A program made the position numbers and the translations under genes. A stretch of 64,000 bases of DNA from Streptomyces alboniger. GTDB lineage: Bacteria; Actinomycetota; Actinomycetes; Streptomycetales; Streptomycetaceae. Under the pieces are notes generated by a model. That model searched no databases. It had not been told where the DNA came from and saw only the letters and a list, made by a program, of their open reading frames with translations. This document shows positions 50,174 to 59,168 of this stretch, piece after piece. Location of the stretch: NCBI RefSeq assembly GCF_008704395.1, contig NZ_CP023695.1, positions 6,200,001 through 6,264,000 of the forward strand. Reading direction: 5' to 3'. The stretch's first letter is position 1. Each line of letters begins with the position of its first letter.

Positions 50174-50656
50174 ATGAACGCGATGCGGCTCATCGAGGCG
50201 AACCGGCGCGCCCTGGCGCGAAGCGAGGACCCGGTCGCCATCGTCGTGGAGGTCTGGCAGTCACAGGCGCTCGCGCAGGCGATCGGCAGCCGCCTCGCGG
50301 TCGCGGGCCCTCCGGAGTTACGGGGAGAGGCGCTCGGCCTGAGCGAGGTCGGCGGCAGGGCCTGCGGGCTGCTCGACGCCCCGCGCCTGGGGACGGAGGA
50401 CATCCGGGCCGCGCGGCTGACGGAGACGGGCGACGCCCAGGAGGTCCTGCTCGCCCTCGACCAACTCTTCGGCGAGGTCGGTATCGCGCTCGTCGGGGTC
50501 GCCATGGGCGCCGCCGACGAGGGGGTGTACTGGCAGTGCATGGAGGCGATAGACGCCGCCGACGAGTCCAGGGACCGGGTCCTCGAAATGCTGCGCAGAC
50601 TCGCGGTGCGGGAGCGGGGCCTGCCCGAGCCGGACTCGGCGGCGGGCCCGTCATGA
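50174..50656 (+). CDS. Conserved hypothetical protein (possibly DUF6099), TTA-containing
   Basis: A 160-residue, mostly helical cytoplasmic protein starting MNAMRLIEANRRALARSEDP, with WQSQALAQAIGSRLAV and the C-terminal ESRDRVLEMLRRLAVRERGL. It resembles a small actinomycete family I believe is DUF6099, with no known function. Start ATG 50174 after GGAGGG/GGGGGG. A TTA codon at 50318-50320 makes its translation dependent on bldA, which suggests a role late in the life cycle. Confidence 0.65.
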   Translation: MNAMRLIEANRRALARSEDPVAIVVEVWQSQALAQAIGSRLAVAGPPELRGEALGLSEVGGRACGLLDAPRLGTEDIRAARLTETGDAQEVLLALDQLFGEVGIALVGVAMGAADEGVYWQCMEAIDAADESRDRVLEMLRRLAVRERGLPEPDSAAGPS

Positions 50657-50715
50657 GGCGCCGGCGCACGGACCTCGCGGAGCGGCGCCCTCGCTCGGGC
50701 CCGGCCGTCGTTCTG

Positions 50716-50931
50716 TTACGGCTCCCGGGGCGCGGACCGCTGCACAACCGCGGAGGGCTGCGGCGTGGTGGAGGAGGACTGCTGGAGGTCGGCGTCGAGT
50801 TGGGTCAGGTCCGCGTTGAGCGCCGCCATCAGCTCCTCCATCTGCTGGAGCAGGCCCTTCGGCGCGCTCTGCGGCGCGGGCACGGACGGATCGTGCGCTG
50901 CCTCCTGCTCGGGGACGGCTTCCTGGGACAT
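50716..50931 (-). CDS. Small hypothetical protein with an amphipathic helix
   Basis: A 71-residue acidic protein from ATG 50931, five bases after GAGGAGG. Its middle, LLQQMEELMAALNADLTQLD, would form a strong amphipathic helix or short coiled coil; the ends are Pro/Ser/Gln-rich and disordered. No signal peptide or membrane segment. I do not recognise a family. It is on the opposite strand to its neighbours and is supported mainly by the ribosome-binding site. Confidence 0.5.
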   Translation of the reverse strand: MSQEAVPEQEAAHDPSVPAPQSAPKGLLQQMEELMAALNADLTQLDADLQQSSSTTPQPSAVVQRSAPREP

Positions 50932-51179
50932 CACGGCCTCCTCGGCCCTCGCCCTCCCGACGGGGGAGGGCAGTTGACGCGAGCGACGCCCCGGCGGCGG
51001 CCGCCGGCGCGGGTGCCGGGCGGTCCGGCTCCGCCCGAGGCAACGATCTCCCGGCGGGCCGGGTCACTGGGGCGGGCCCGCACCAGCCGTGCCGTTGACG
51101 GATTTTCACCCGACTGGGGCGGCCGCGGACCGGCGGGACCGGTGGGGTTGACGAGCGTTCGAGCATGCAGGATGGAGCC

Positions 51180-52103
51180 ATGGATCTTCGAATCTTCACC
51201 GAGCCCCAGCAAGGGGCGACCTACGACACGCTGCTCACCGTCGCCAAGGCCGCGGAGGACCTCGGCTTCGACGCGTTCTTCCGCTCGGACCACTATCTGC
51301 GCATGGGCTCCGCCGACGGCCTGCCCGGTCCCACGGACGCCTGGATCACCCTGGCCGGACTCGCGCGGGAGACCAAGCGGATCAGGCTGGGCACGCTCAT
51401 GACCGCGGGCACCTTCCGGCTGCCCGGCGTACTCGCCATCCAGGTGGCCCAAGTCGACCAGATGTCGGGCGGCCGGGTCGAACTGGGCCTGGGCGCGGGC
51501 TGGTTCGAGGAGGAGCACAAGGCCTACGGCATCCCCTTCCCCAAGGAGAAGTTCGCCCGCCTGGAGGAGCAGCTGGAGATCGTCACCGGCCTGTGGGCCA
51601 CCGAGGTCGGCCAGACCTTCGACTTCGACGGCAAGCATTACCAGCTCACCGACTCCCCGGCTCTGCCGAAGCCCGCGCAGTCCAAGGTGCCGGTCCTCAT
51701 CGGCGGCCACGGCGAGACGCGCACACCGCGCCTCGCCGCGCAGTTCGCCGATGAGTTCAACATCCCGTTCGCCTCGGTCGAGGACAGCGAGCGGCAGTTC
51801 GGCAGGGTCCGCGCCGCCGCCGAGCAGGCCGGGCGCCAGGGCGACGATCTGGTGTACTCCAGCGCGCTGGTGGTCTGCGTCGGCAAGGACGACGCGGAGG
51901 TCGCCCGGCGGGCAGCGGTCATCGGCCGGGAGGTGGACGAGCTGAAGGCCAACGGCCTGGCGGGCTCCCCGGCCGAGGTCGTCGACAAGATCGGGCGCTA
52001 TGAGGCGGTCGGCGCGAGCCGGATCTACCTCCAGTGCCTCGACCTCGGTGACCTGGACCACCTGGAGATCATCTCCTCGCAGGTGCAGTCACAGCTGTCC
52101 TAG
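51180..52103 (+). CDS. LLM-class F420-dependent oxidoreductase
   Basis: A 307-residue luciferase-like monooxygenase-fold protein. Motifs: N-terminal LRIFTEPQQGATYDTLLTVA, FDAFFRSDHYLRMG, RIRLGTLMTAGTFRLPGVLA, and SGGRVELGLGAGWFEEEHKA, followed by KVPVLIGGHGETRTPRLAA. Such actinobacterial enzymes usually use F420 rather than FMN and act on varied substrates. Start ATG 51180 (MDLRIF) with GGATGGAG just upstream. Single gene ending at a double terminator. No gene is visible in 50932-51179. Confidence 0.88.
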   Translation: MDLRIFTEPQQGATYDTLLTVAKAAEDLGFDAFFRSDHYLRMGSADGLPGPTDAWITLAGLARETKRIRLGTLMTAGTFRLPGVLAIQVAQVDQMSGGRVELGLGAGWFEEEHKAYGIPFPKEKFARLEEQLEIVTGLWATEVGQTFDFDGKHYQLTDSPALPKPAQSKVPVLIGGHGETRTPRLAAQFADEFNIPFASVEDSERQFGRVRAAAEQAGRQGDDLVYSSALVVCVGKDDAEVARRAAVIGREVDELKANGLAGSPAEVVDKIGRYEAVGASRIYLQCLDLGDLDHLEIISSQVQSQLS

Positions 52104-52107
52104 CCCA

Positions 52108-52185
52108 GCGGGCGTCAGCGCCCGCAGCCGTAGGGCGGCTCCCATACGTGGCCGCCGGGCGCACCCCTCCGGTGCCCGGCGGCCA
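52108..52185. terminator. Two consecutive hairpins between convergent genes
   Basis: GCGGGCG-TCAG-CGCCCGC (52108-52125) is followed by a larger hairpin with perfect 12-base arms TGGCCGCCGGGC (52149-52160) and GCCCGGCGGCCA (52174-52185). They separate the oxidoreductase gene (plus) from the CIS operon end (minus). Confidence 0.88.
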
Positions 52186-52219
52186 CTCGAAAGCACCGGT
52201 CGCCAGGGGGGGCGACGGC

Positions 52220-53452
52220 TCACTGACCTGTCGAGCGGCCGAAGAACTCCAGCTCGGCGACGGCCACCTGGCGCTCCTTGCCCGCGCCGTACGCGGAGCG
52301 CAGGATCAGCCGGGCGCTCACCGCGTCCCGTACGCGCACGTCGAGCTTCTGCACGCCCCCGTCGTTGATCCGGCGGTGCAGGGTGTGCTCCTTGCCCGCC
52401 GAGTCGCTGACCACCAGGTCGAACTCCATGGGCCTCGCCTGCTCGGCCGCCTGCGCGGTGCGCGCGGAGGTGCCCGGGGTGATCAGCAGGTTGAGCAGGT
52501 CGGTGGGCTGGCCGAAGTCGGCCTGGATCCACTGGCCCGCCGAGTCGCCCGCGTAGCCAGTGCCCCACCAGGTGTTGGAGTAGCCGTCGAAGGCGAGCTT
52601 CGCCGCCTGCTTGGGGGCGGAGTGCGAGGCGCTGGAATCCGTGGGGCGGACGGGGACCCGCTTGGCGAAGTGGTCCTGCACGGCCCGCGCGGCCGGGGGC
52701 CCGCCGACGATCCCGCCGACCACCAGGCCGGCGATCACCGCGACGCCCACGGCCCGGGCGATCCACCGGGTGCGGTCACGGTCCAGGCGCGGCCGCTGAC
52801 CCGCGTAGGGGCCCTCGGCTGTGGGGGCCGCGGAGTCCTTCAGGGGATTGGCGCAGCTGCGGCAGAAGTGCCGGCGGGGCGCGTTGGGTGTCCCGCAGCT
52901 GCGGCAGGCCGCGCCGGATTCGGGCTCGGCGGGCACCGCGGCCTGCCGCACCCGGGGGCGCGCCGCCTCGGGCCTGCCCGGCAGGACGCCGCCCGGCGTC
53001 TCCGGGGGCGCGACGGGCCCGGAGGCCTCCGGCACGGGGACGAGCAGTGAGCGTATGGCCGTGTCGGACACGGAGGCGCCGGGGGTGTCGGCGGTGCCGG
53101 AGGTCGCAGGGGACTCAGAGGTCGCGGAGGGCTCAGAGGTCTCAGAGGCCTCGGGGGAGGAGCCGCGGCCGGGGGTCGTGGGGAGCGGGGCCGTGGTGTC
53201 GGCGCCATCGGAGGCAGGCTCGGACGCGGGCCGGGGCCGGTCGGGCTCACCGGACTGCTGCCGGGGTGCGGCGGGGCCGTCCTGGGCGGCCGGCGCGTTC
53301 GCGGGGCCCGCCGGGGTGTCCCAGCGGAGGAAGGCGCCGCAGGAGTCGCAGAAGGACTGGCCGCGCTGCCGGGCGGGGGTGCCGCACTCGGGGCACGGGG
53401 GCGTGGTGGAGGGGGAGGTGGGCATCTCGTCCGTCTCGGGCTGCTCGGGCAT
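52220..53452 (-). CDS. Zinc-ribbon membrane protein with discoidin-like C-terminal domain, last gene of the CIS operon
   Basis: A 410-residue protein. Two zinc ribbons: CPECGTPARQRGQSFCDSCG (about residues 20-39) and CRSCGTPNAPRRHFCRSCAN (about 187-206). A Ser/Thr/Pro/Glu-rich disordered stretch separates them. One transmembrane helix (ARAVGVAVIAGLVVGGIVGG, about 237-256) leads to a C-terminal beta-sandwich that looks like a discoidin/glycan-binding fold (SNTWWGTGYAG, IQADFGQPTDLLNLLITPG, KLDVRVRDAVSARLILRSAY). It directly follows the tail protein I gene (TGAGATG). It could tether the injection system to the membrane or cell wall, but that is inference. Confidence 0.75.
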   Translation of the reverse strand: MPEQPETDEMPTSPSTTPPCPECGTPARQRGQSFCDSCGAFLRWDTPAGPANAPAAQDGPAAPRQQSGEPDRPRPASEPASDGADTTAPLPTTPGRGSSPEASETSEPSATSESPATSGTADTPGASVSDTAIRSLLVPVPEASGPVAPPETPGGVLPGRPEAARPRVRQAAVPAEPESGAACRSCGTPNAPRRHFCRSCANPLKDSAAPTAEGPYAGQRPRLDRDRTRWIARAVGVAVIAGLVVGGIVGGPPAARAVQDHFAKRVPVRPTDSSASHSAPKQAAKLAFDGYSNTWWGTGYAGDSAGQWIQADFGQPTDLLNLLITPGTSARTAQAAEQARPMEFDLVVSDSAGKEHTLHRRINDGGVQKLDVRVRDAVSARLILRSAYGAGKERQVAVAELEFFGRSTGQ

Positions 53453-53453
53453 C

Positions 53454-54077
53454 TCAGGTTCCTTCAGGGAAAGGCGTGGCGGTCACCTCGGCCGTGAAGG
53501 GGAGGTGTGCGGGGCGGGCGGCGGCGACGACCGCCCGCAGGCGGTGCGGGTCCACCGACGCGGGGTCGGGCACGCGCAGGGTGACGTGCAGGGCGGGGCG
53601 CGGGGTGCCGGGAAAGGGGCCGAGCGGGCGCGCGGACCAGGTCGCGCCGCCGCTCTCGCTGATCTCCGGCCGTATGCCGAAGGCGAGTTCGACGGCGGCG
53701 GACAGGCCGCGGCGGGTGCCGCGGACGCGGTGCAGCGCGACGGCCGACGCCACCGCGTGCCGGCGCGTCGGCAGCGGCTCGGTGCCGTCAAGCTCCGTGC
53801 CGACCCAGTCCGTCAGCCATCCGAGGAAGTCCTCGGGCGCCAGGGCGGGCGTGAAGTACGCCTCCAGACAGTCCAGGACGGTGAAGACGGGCGCGAGCAC
53901 GATGTCGAGCCCGGAGACGAACCGCAACGCGAAGTCGTCGTCGGCGAACACCGCGGGCAGCTGCTCGCCGAGCGGATGCGCGGAGACGAGCCCGGGCAGC
54001 GAGCCACGCCCTGGGCCGGGGGCCGCGCGTCCACCCGCCTTGCGCAGATCGGCGGCCCGTGGCATCGGCGTCGTCAT
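53454..54077 (-). CDS. Tail protein I-like baseplate component (Cis12/Afp12 position)
   Basis: A 207-residue protein of the phage tail protein I type: LPAVFADDDFALRFVSGLDI, VLDCLEAYFTPALAPEDFLG, WLTDWVGTEL, RHAVASAVALHRVRGTRRGL. In contractile tails it links the baseplate wedge to fibres. The first about 30 residues are Gly/Arg-rich and unlike the family. It overlaps the baseplate J gene (four bases). Confidence 0.82.
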   Translation of the reverse strand: MTTPMPRAADLRKAGGRAAPGPGRGSLPGLVSAHPLGEQLPAVFADDDFALRFVSGLDIVLAPVFTVLDCLEAYFTPALAPEDFLGWLTDWVGTELDGTEPLPTRRHAVASAVALHRVRGTRRGLSAAVELAFGIRPEISESGGATWSARPLGPFPGTPRPALHVTLRVPDPASVDPHRLRAVVAAARPAHLPFTAEVTATPFPEGT

Positions 54078-56053
54078 CGCGCCTCGATGACACGGACGCG
54101 GTGGTCGAACGGGAACAGCAGGGCGGACGGCGTGAGTTCGATGCGGTCGGTGGCGTCGCCGCGGCGGCCGGTGAGCGGGTCGGCGGGGTGCAGGAGGACC
54201 TCGTCGACCAGCTCCACGCCCGGCACGCGCTGGAGCGCGGCGAAGATCTCACCGGCGCGCAGCGGTCGTCCGAAGGGCCAGCCCGCGCCGTGCGCCCCGC
54301 CGGTCAGCGGGTCCAGATAGGCGTAGAGCGCGTCGAGCGCGTCGGCCCGCACCCGCTCGGCCTCGGCGGCGCGGAACGAATGGAGCGTGGCGACGACCGT
54401 GACGCCCTGGTAGAAGGGCGGTCCGACCGCGAGCCGGGTGCCGATCGGGCGGCGGTCGTCCAGGAAGTGCGTGACGCGGGAGAGGAGTTCGTCGCCCGGC
54501 ACCAGCTGCTCGAAGCGCAGACGCCCGCCGCGGTCCGGCACGGCCTGGGGGACGACGAGGACGCGCACCGCGTTCTCACCGGCGTCGGAGGCCTCCGCGG
54601 CCAGACAGTGGATGCGGGCCGTCTCGGGCGCCGCGCGCCGCGCCAGTTCCTCGTAGTCGCGCGCGGTCACCGCCCGCTCCTGCGCGCGCAGCGCGATCGG
54701 CGCGCGCACCTTGGCCTCCTGCACGGTCTCGCCGTCCACCCCGCCGCGTGCCGCCTCGCGGTTCTCCACCCGGGAGACGTACGGGATGGAGCTGCGCAGC
54801 ACCTGGATCGCGCCGCGCGCCACGTTGCCCGCGCGCCCGCCGCCGGTGCGGTAGCGCGTGGCGCGGATCGCGGCGCCCTTGGCGGGCACCGCGCCGAACT
54901 GCCGCAGCGAGCCGTCCGGTTCGCGGACCGCGGGCCCGAACGCGATCTCGCCGGTCGCCGCGTCGAGAGTGACGTGGCGGTCGTAGGGCCCCGACGCGGC
55001 GAAGTGGTCCACGACCTGCCACTCCTGCCAGCCGACGCCGTCCTCGTCGGAGTTCCCGGAGTCCTCGGAGACCTCCAGGAGCAGCGGCGGCCGGTCCGCG
55101 ACGACCGGTGCCTGCGCGAGCCGCACGCGCTGGCCGGGGACGCCCGTGGAGTCGCCGAGCGGCTCATCGCGTACGACGTCGGCGTGCGCGACCCTCGTCG
55201 TGCCGCCGATGGTGAACGCGGACGCGGCCCGCACGGTCGGCGACGCGCTGTAGAACGGCTGGCCCTGGGCGGCCTCGACCACCCGGCAGCGCAGCCAGCC
55301 CGCGTCCTGCCGCCCCACCCGGGAGACGACGTGCCCGGCCGGGATGTGCAGGACCACGTCACCGGGCCGGTTGAGGCCACCGGTGGAGTCCTCCTCCACC
55401 TCGCACTCGGTCCAGCCGTCCGCGGTCCACGCCTCCCACACCAGCGGCGGCTGGCGCGGGTCGACGCCGACACCGTCCACGCGGCTGTCCAGCTGGAGCA
55501 CGGCCACGCAGGAGGGCACCGCCGCGCTGAGCCCGAACAGCAGTGTGTCGCCGGGGCGCGGGGACTCGGCGAAGACGCCCACGTCACGCCCGCCGAACAC
55601 GTCCTGCCCGCAGTCCTGCGGGGTGCCGCCCGCCTCCTGGCGCAGCACGGCGTCCAGCTCGCAGGGCACCACCGTCAGGTCCGCCTCGGTCGCGAAGGCC
55701 ACCGCCTCCTCGGCCTCGGTGCGGCCGGTGGCCACCTCCGTCCCCGCGGGCAGCACCACCGGCTCGGGCTGCGGCGCGGAGAGCCAGAAGGTGACGTCGG
55801 CGCGGGCCGCGGAGGGCGGGAAGAGGGTGACGCCGAGCAGGTCGAGGAAGGCCAGGTGGTTCTTCTCCGGCACGCGGTTGAGGCGGTAGACGACCTGGTC
55901 GGCCATGTGCGCGACCGCCTCGACGAGGGTGACGCCCGGGTCGGAGACATTGTGGTCGGTCCACTCCGGGCAGCGCTGCTGGATGTAGCGCTTGGCGTCG
56001 TCGACGAACTGCTGGAAGCGCCGGTCGTCGAGGTGGGGTGCGGGCAGGGCCAT
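54074..56053 (-). CDS. Baseplate J/gp6-like wedge protein (Cis11/Afp11 position)
   Basis: A 659-residue baseplate assembly protein. The N-terminus LDDRRFQQFVDDAKRYIQQR, VSDPGVTLVEAVAHMADQVV and YRLNRVPEKNHLAFLDLLGV is typical of the large CIS J proteins, and the core block VTARDYEELARRAAPETARI is the baseplate J signature. The C-terminal PLRAGEIFAALQRVPGVELV follows. It joins with gp25 and tail protein I to form wedges. It starts six bases after the gp25 stop. Confidence 0.9.
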   Translation of the reverse strand: MALPAPHLDDRRFQQFVDDAKRYIQQRCPEWTDHNVSDPGVTLVEAVAHMADQVVYRLNRVPEKNHLAFLDLLGVTLFPPSAARADVTFWLSAPQPEPVVLPAGTEVATGRTEAEEAVAFATEADLTVVPCELDAVLRQEAGGTPQDCGQDVFGGRDVGVFAESPRPGDTLLFGLSAAVPSCVAVLQLDSRVDGVGVDPRQPPLVWEAWTADGWTECEVEEDSTGGLNRPGDVVLHIPAGHVVSRVGRQDAGWLRCRVVEAAQGQPFYSASPTVRAASAFTIGGTTRVAHADVVRDEPLGDSTGVPGQRVRLAQAPVVADRPPLLLEVSEDSGNSDEDGVGWQEWQVVDHFAASGPYDRHVTLDAATGEIAFGPAVREPDGSLRQFGAVPAKGAAIRATRYRTGGGRAGNVARGAIQVLRSSIPYVSRVENREAARGGVDGETVQEAKVRAPIALRAQERAVTARDYEELARRAAPETARIHCLAAEASDAGENAVRVLVVPQAVPDRGGRLRFEQLVPGDELLSRVTHFLDDRRPIGTRLAVGPPFYQGVTVVATLHSFRAAEAERVRADALDALYAYLDPLTGGAHGAGWPFGRPLRAGEIFAALQRVPGVELVDEVLLHPADPLTGRRGDATDRIELTPSALLFPFDHRVRVIEAR

Positions 56054-56059
56054 CGGACT

Positions 56060-56473
56060 TCAGACTCCGCTCTCTGATTCCGTGGACGGGATCACGTAGA
56101 AGGGAAAGACGAGGCTGCGCGGGTTGTTGGTGCCGCGCACGGTGTAGCTCACGTCGATGAACAGGACGGACGGATCGTCGGCGGCCGGGCTGACCTCGAC
56201 GTCCAGGACCTCGATGCGGGGCTCCCACCGGTCGAGCGAGGACCGCACCTCGTACCGGATGCGGCCCGCCGTCGCCTCGTTGACCGGCGAGAACACCAAG
56301 TCGTGGACCGCGCAACCGAATTCGGGCCGCATCGGCCGCTCGCCGGGTGCGGTGGCGAGCACGAGCCGGATCGACTCCTCGATCTCACGCTCGCGGCGGG
56401 CCAGCGCGATGCCGCCGCCCGCGTCCGTACGCAGCGGAAACGTCCAGCCCGCGCCGACGAACTGCTCACTCAT
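56060..56473 (-). CDS. GPW/gp25 family baseplate wedge protein (Cis9/Afp9 position)
   Basis: A 137-residue gp25-like protein. The family pattern is clear: GWTFPLRTDAGGGIALARRE, EIEESIRLVLATAPGERPMR, PEFGCAVHDLVFSPVNEATA and RWEPRIEVLDVEV. gp25 starts sheath polymerisation and binds the J protein. It lies between the spike and J genes, as in other CIS loci. Start ATG 56473; the 58-base gap to the spike gene holds nothing notable. Confidence 0.93.
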   Translation of the reverse strand: MSEQFVGAGWTFPLRTDAGGGIALARREREIEESIRLVLATAPGERPMRPEFGCAVHDLVFSPVNEATAGRIRYEVRSSLDRWEPRIEVLDVEVSPAADDPSVLFIDVSYTVRGTNNPRSLVFPFYVIPSTESESGV

Positions 56474-56531
56474 GCCCCACGACCTCCCTCGGCATATCCC
56501 TCGACTCCACTCGGCATCTCTCTCAACCTCA

Positions 56532-58427
56532 CTAGAACGGCAGGCCGTTGCGCAGGACGGCCGGAGCGTTCAGCGTGACGGTGGCCACCGAGTTGACGGC
56601 GACCGCGCCGACCGCGCTGACCGCCACCGCGGCGGCCGCGTTGACGGAGACGGCGCCGGCCGACTTCAGGCTGACGGCGCCGGTCGCGTTGATGTCCGCC
56701 ACGGCGCCCGCGGTGACGCCGAACTTGGCGCCCGCCTTGATGTCGACCGCCCCGCCCGCGCTCATCGTCAGCGAGCCGCCCGCGGTCAGCGACAGATTGC
56801 CGCCCGCCCTGATGCTGACGTTGCGGGTCCCGGAGATGGACACCGAACCGTCGCTCTGGATGGTCACGCTGGTGCGCGTCTCGTCCAGGTGGACGGTGAG
56901 GCGGCCGTTGCCTGTCTGGAGCCGGATCCCGCTCTTCATACGGGACTTGGCGTCCACCAGCTCGACGGTGTGACCACTGCGCGAGGCGAGGGACCGCCAG
57001 TTGACCCGGCCGCTGGTCGGGTCGACCGCGGGCAGCCCGTCCGGGTCGGGCGTCGGCTTGTCGATGCCGTTGTACAGCCCGGCGAGGACGTACGGATGCT
57101 CCAGCGAGCCCCGGTCGAAGGCGACGAGCACCTCGTCACCGACCTCGGGCAGCATCAGACCGCCGCCCCGCACCCCGCCCAGCTGCGCGATGCGGCACCA
57201 GTCGCTCTCGTACGTGTCCGACAGCCAGGGGAAACGCAGCTTCACGCGGTTCAGCTTGAGCGGGTCCTTGGCGTTGCTGACCAGCGCCACGGCGACGCCC
57301 GGCATCGGCGGGGCGGCGTCGGCACCCCCGGAGGCGAGCCCGTACAGCGAACGGAACTGCCGCCCCGAGACGGTCAGCCACGTCGTGAACGGCCGCCCCG
57401 ACTCGAAGAGATGACGCACCCCGGTCGCCGTGTACTTCCCCTCGAAGGGGAACCCGGCCCCCTTCAGCGCCACGGGCTGCCCCGGCCGCAGCTCGGGGTT
57501 GCCGGTGACCGCGACCTCGACCTCCGCGAAGGAGGCCGTCACGTCGTCGGCCAACGACCTTGCCGCGTGGGTGACTTGGGCCTGTGTCGTGTACGGCGTC
57601 CCGGTGTCCGTCAGCTCGGCCCTGCCGAACGGCTGCGAGAGCTGCGCGGGGGTGATGTCGGCGACGATGTCCTTGCTCGTGACGGCCGGGGACTGCGCCG
57701 ACAGGGCGCGCTTGGCCCGCATGTCCCAGCCGCGCACCCCGGCCGTGGCGACCTGACCGGCGGCGGTCACCGCGACACGGCTGTGCAGCGCGTTGTGCCC
57801 GAATTCGAGGACGTACGGGCTCTGCGCGGCGGGCGTCGTGTCGGCGGGCGCGCCCGCGGCGGGCGCCAGTTTCGCGAAGCACAGCTTCCCGTCCTCGTCG
57901 AACGACAGATGGGTGTCGTTCTCCTGGGCGAGGCGCGAGAGGAAGTCCCAGTCGGTGATGTTCGGCTGCGTGGCCAGCTCGTAGACCGTGGGCGTGGCGT
58001 CGACCTTGCCGAGCTTGAGGCCGCTGAGGGCGGCGACCCGGCGCACGATGTCGGAGGCCGTCATGTTCGGGAAGCCCTGCACGCGGCGGTTGCGCAGCAG
58101 CCGGTGCCCGGGGTCATAGCCGCGTACGACGAGGGACTTGCCGCCCGCGTCGGCGTCCACCTCCAGGGCGGTCACCTCGCCGGTCAGCATGGGCTTGCCG
58201 CGCACCCCGTCGGTGAAGGGGCACAGGACAGCCTTGGCACCCACCTTGATCTGCGGGAACTTCTCCAGAATGTCGCCGCCGGTGTCGGCGAAGGTCAGCT
58301 GGAAGGCGGACGGCACGTTCACGCTGGAGTCCACCCAGCCCTCGACGAGCAGCACGGCGAGCTTGTCCGGCAGCCGGGAACCGCCGATCTCGGCGTGCAG
58401 GACGCTCGTATACGTCTTCTCACTCAT
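56532..58427 (-). CDS. VgrG-like spike protein (Cis8/Afp8 position)
   Basis: A 631-residue trimeric spike. Residues 1-370 resemble the gp27/phage late-control D region (DFLSRLAQENDTHLSFDEDG, RNRRVQGFPNMTASDIVRRV). Residues about 375-460 hold the gp5 OB-fold (PMPGVAVALVSNAKDPLKLN, WLSDTYESDWCRIAQLGGVR, GDEVLVAFDRGSLEHPYVLA, GLYNG). The C-terminal 100 residues are a regular Ala/Val/Gly/Ser repeat (TAGGSLTMSAGGAVDIKAGA) that would form a beta-helical needle. No toxin domain is attached. It overlaps the LysM gene (ATGA). Confidence 0.92.
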   Translation of the reverse strand: MSEKTYTSVLHAEIGGSRLPDKLAVLLVEGWVDSSVNVPSAFQLTFADTGGDILEKFPQIKVGAKAVLCPFTDGVRGKPMLTGEVTALEVDADAGGKSLVVRGYDPGHRLLRNRRVQGFPNMTASDIVRRVAALSGLKLGKVDATPTVYELATQPNITDWDFLSRLAQENDTHLSFDEDGKLCFAKLAPAAGAPADTTPAAQSPYVLEFGHNALHSRVAVTAAGQVATAGVRGWDMRAKRALSAQSPAVTSKDIVADITPAQLSQPFGRAELTDTGTPYTTQAQVTHAARSLADDVTASFAEVEVAVTGNPELRPGQPVALKGAGFPFEGKYTATGVRHLFESGRPFTTWLTVSGRQFRSLYGLASGGADAAPPMPGVAVALVSNAKDPLKLNRVKLRFPWLSDTYESDWCRIAQLGGVRGGGLMLPEVGDEVLVAFDRGSLEHPYVLAGLYNGIDKPTPDPDGLPAVDPTSGRVNWRSLASRSGHTVELVDAKSRMKSGIRLQTGNGRLTVHLDETRTSVTIQSDGSVSISGTRNVSIRAGGNLSLTAGGSLTMSAGGAVDIKAGAKFGVTAGAVADINATGAVSLKSAGAVSVNAAAAVAVSAVGAVAVNSVATVTLNAPAVLRNGLPF

Positions 58428-59167
58428 ACGGACTCCACATGCGCGGGGCGGGCCTCTTCGGCGGCGGGCAGCAGCAGTTCGGTGCCGGGTCTCAGCCGCA
58501 TCGGGTCGTCGATGCCGTTGGCCTCGGCGATCAGCCGCCAGCGGGTGGCGTCCCCGTACTCCCGCCAGGCCAGCGAGGCCAGCGAGTCACCGGCGACGGT
58601 GCGGTGCACGCGGCGGGCGGAGAGCGCGCCGGACGTCGGGTTCTGCCCCTTGGTGGGCATCGCCACCTCGGTGAGCGACAGCGCGCAGGTCGCGCGGATC
58701 GGCTCGCCCGTCGGATTGAACAGCGTGAAGGTCGCGCTGACACTGGTCACGTACGCCACGAACTGCACGGTGTTGAACGACCCCCAGGAGAACCGCACCC
58801 AGGGCGGCGAGGGCCGCTTGGAGGTGACGCTCTGCGGCGTCACCTCGCAGCAGGAGAGCAGCAGCTCCACCTGCTTCTGCACCTTGCCGGAGTTCGGCTC
58901 GCCCGACGAGTCGAGGAACACCTCCAGCTGGAGCGTGGCGGGCACGGACCCGGTGAACTTCGGCGGCGCGCCCCGCATATAGGCGACCGCGGGCTGCGTC
59001 CGCCACTCGGCGGAGCGGGCCATCTGGAGCTGCGTCGGGTTGAACTGGAACTCGACCTCGCCGATCTTCCCGCCCATGGACCCGCCCAGATCGGTGGGCG
59101 GCTGATGGATGTCCAGCTCGGCCCGGACCAGGCTCGCCCCCGCCTTGCCGCCGGTCGGCGCGGCCAT
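58424..59167 (-). CDS. LysM-containing hub/inner tube protein (Cis7/Afp7 position)
   Basis: A 247-residue baseplate hub protein. N-terminal domain: GGKIGEVEFQFNPTQLQMAR, SAEWRTQPAVAYMRGAPPKF, as in CIS/T6SS hub proteins. The C-terminal 50 residues are a LysM-like motif: RTVAGDSLASLAWREYGDAT, RWRLIAEANGID, LRPGTELLLP. Start ATG 59167, sharing a base with the stop of the previous gene (TGAGATG). A GTG at 59179 is also in frame. Confidence 0.85.
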   Translation of the reverse strand: MAAPTGGKAGASLVRAELDIHQPPTDLGGSMGGKIGEVEFQFNPTQLQMARSAEWRTQPAVAYMRGAPPKFTGSVPATLQLEVFLDSSGEPNSGKVQKQVELLLSCCEVTPQSVTSKRPSPPWVRFSWGSFNTVQFVAYVTSVSATFTLFNPTGEPIRATCALSLTEVAMPTKGQNPTSGALSARRVHRTVAGDSLASLAWREYGDATRWRLIAEANGIDDPMRLRPGTELLLPAAEEARPAHVESV

Positions 59168-59168
59168 C

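Noticed and set aside
54059..56077. 672-residue plus-strand frame opposite the baseplate J gene
   Set aside because: Complement of a clear CIS gene; composition is typical of a shadow frame.
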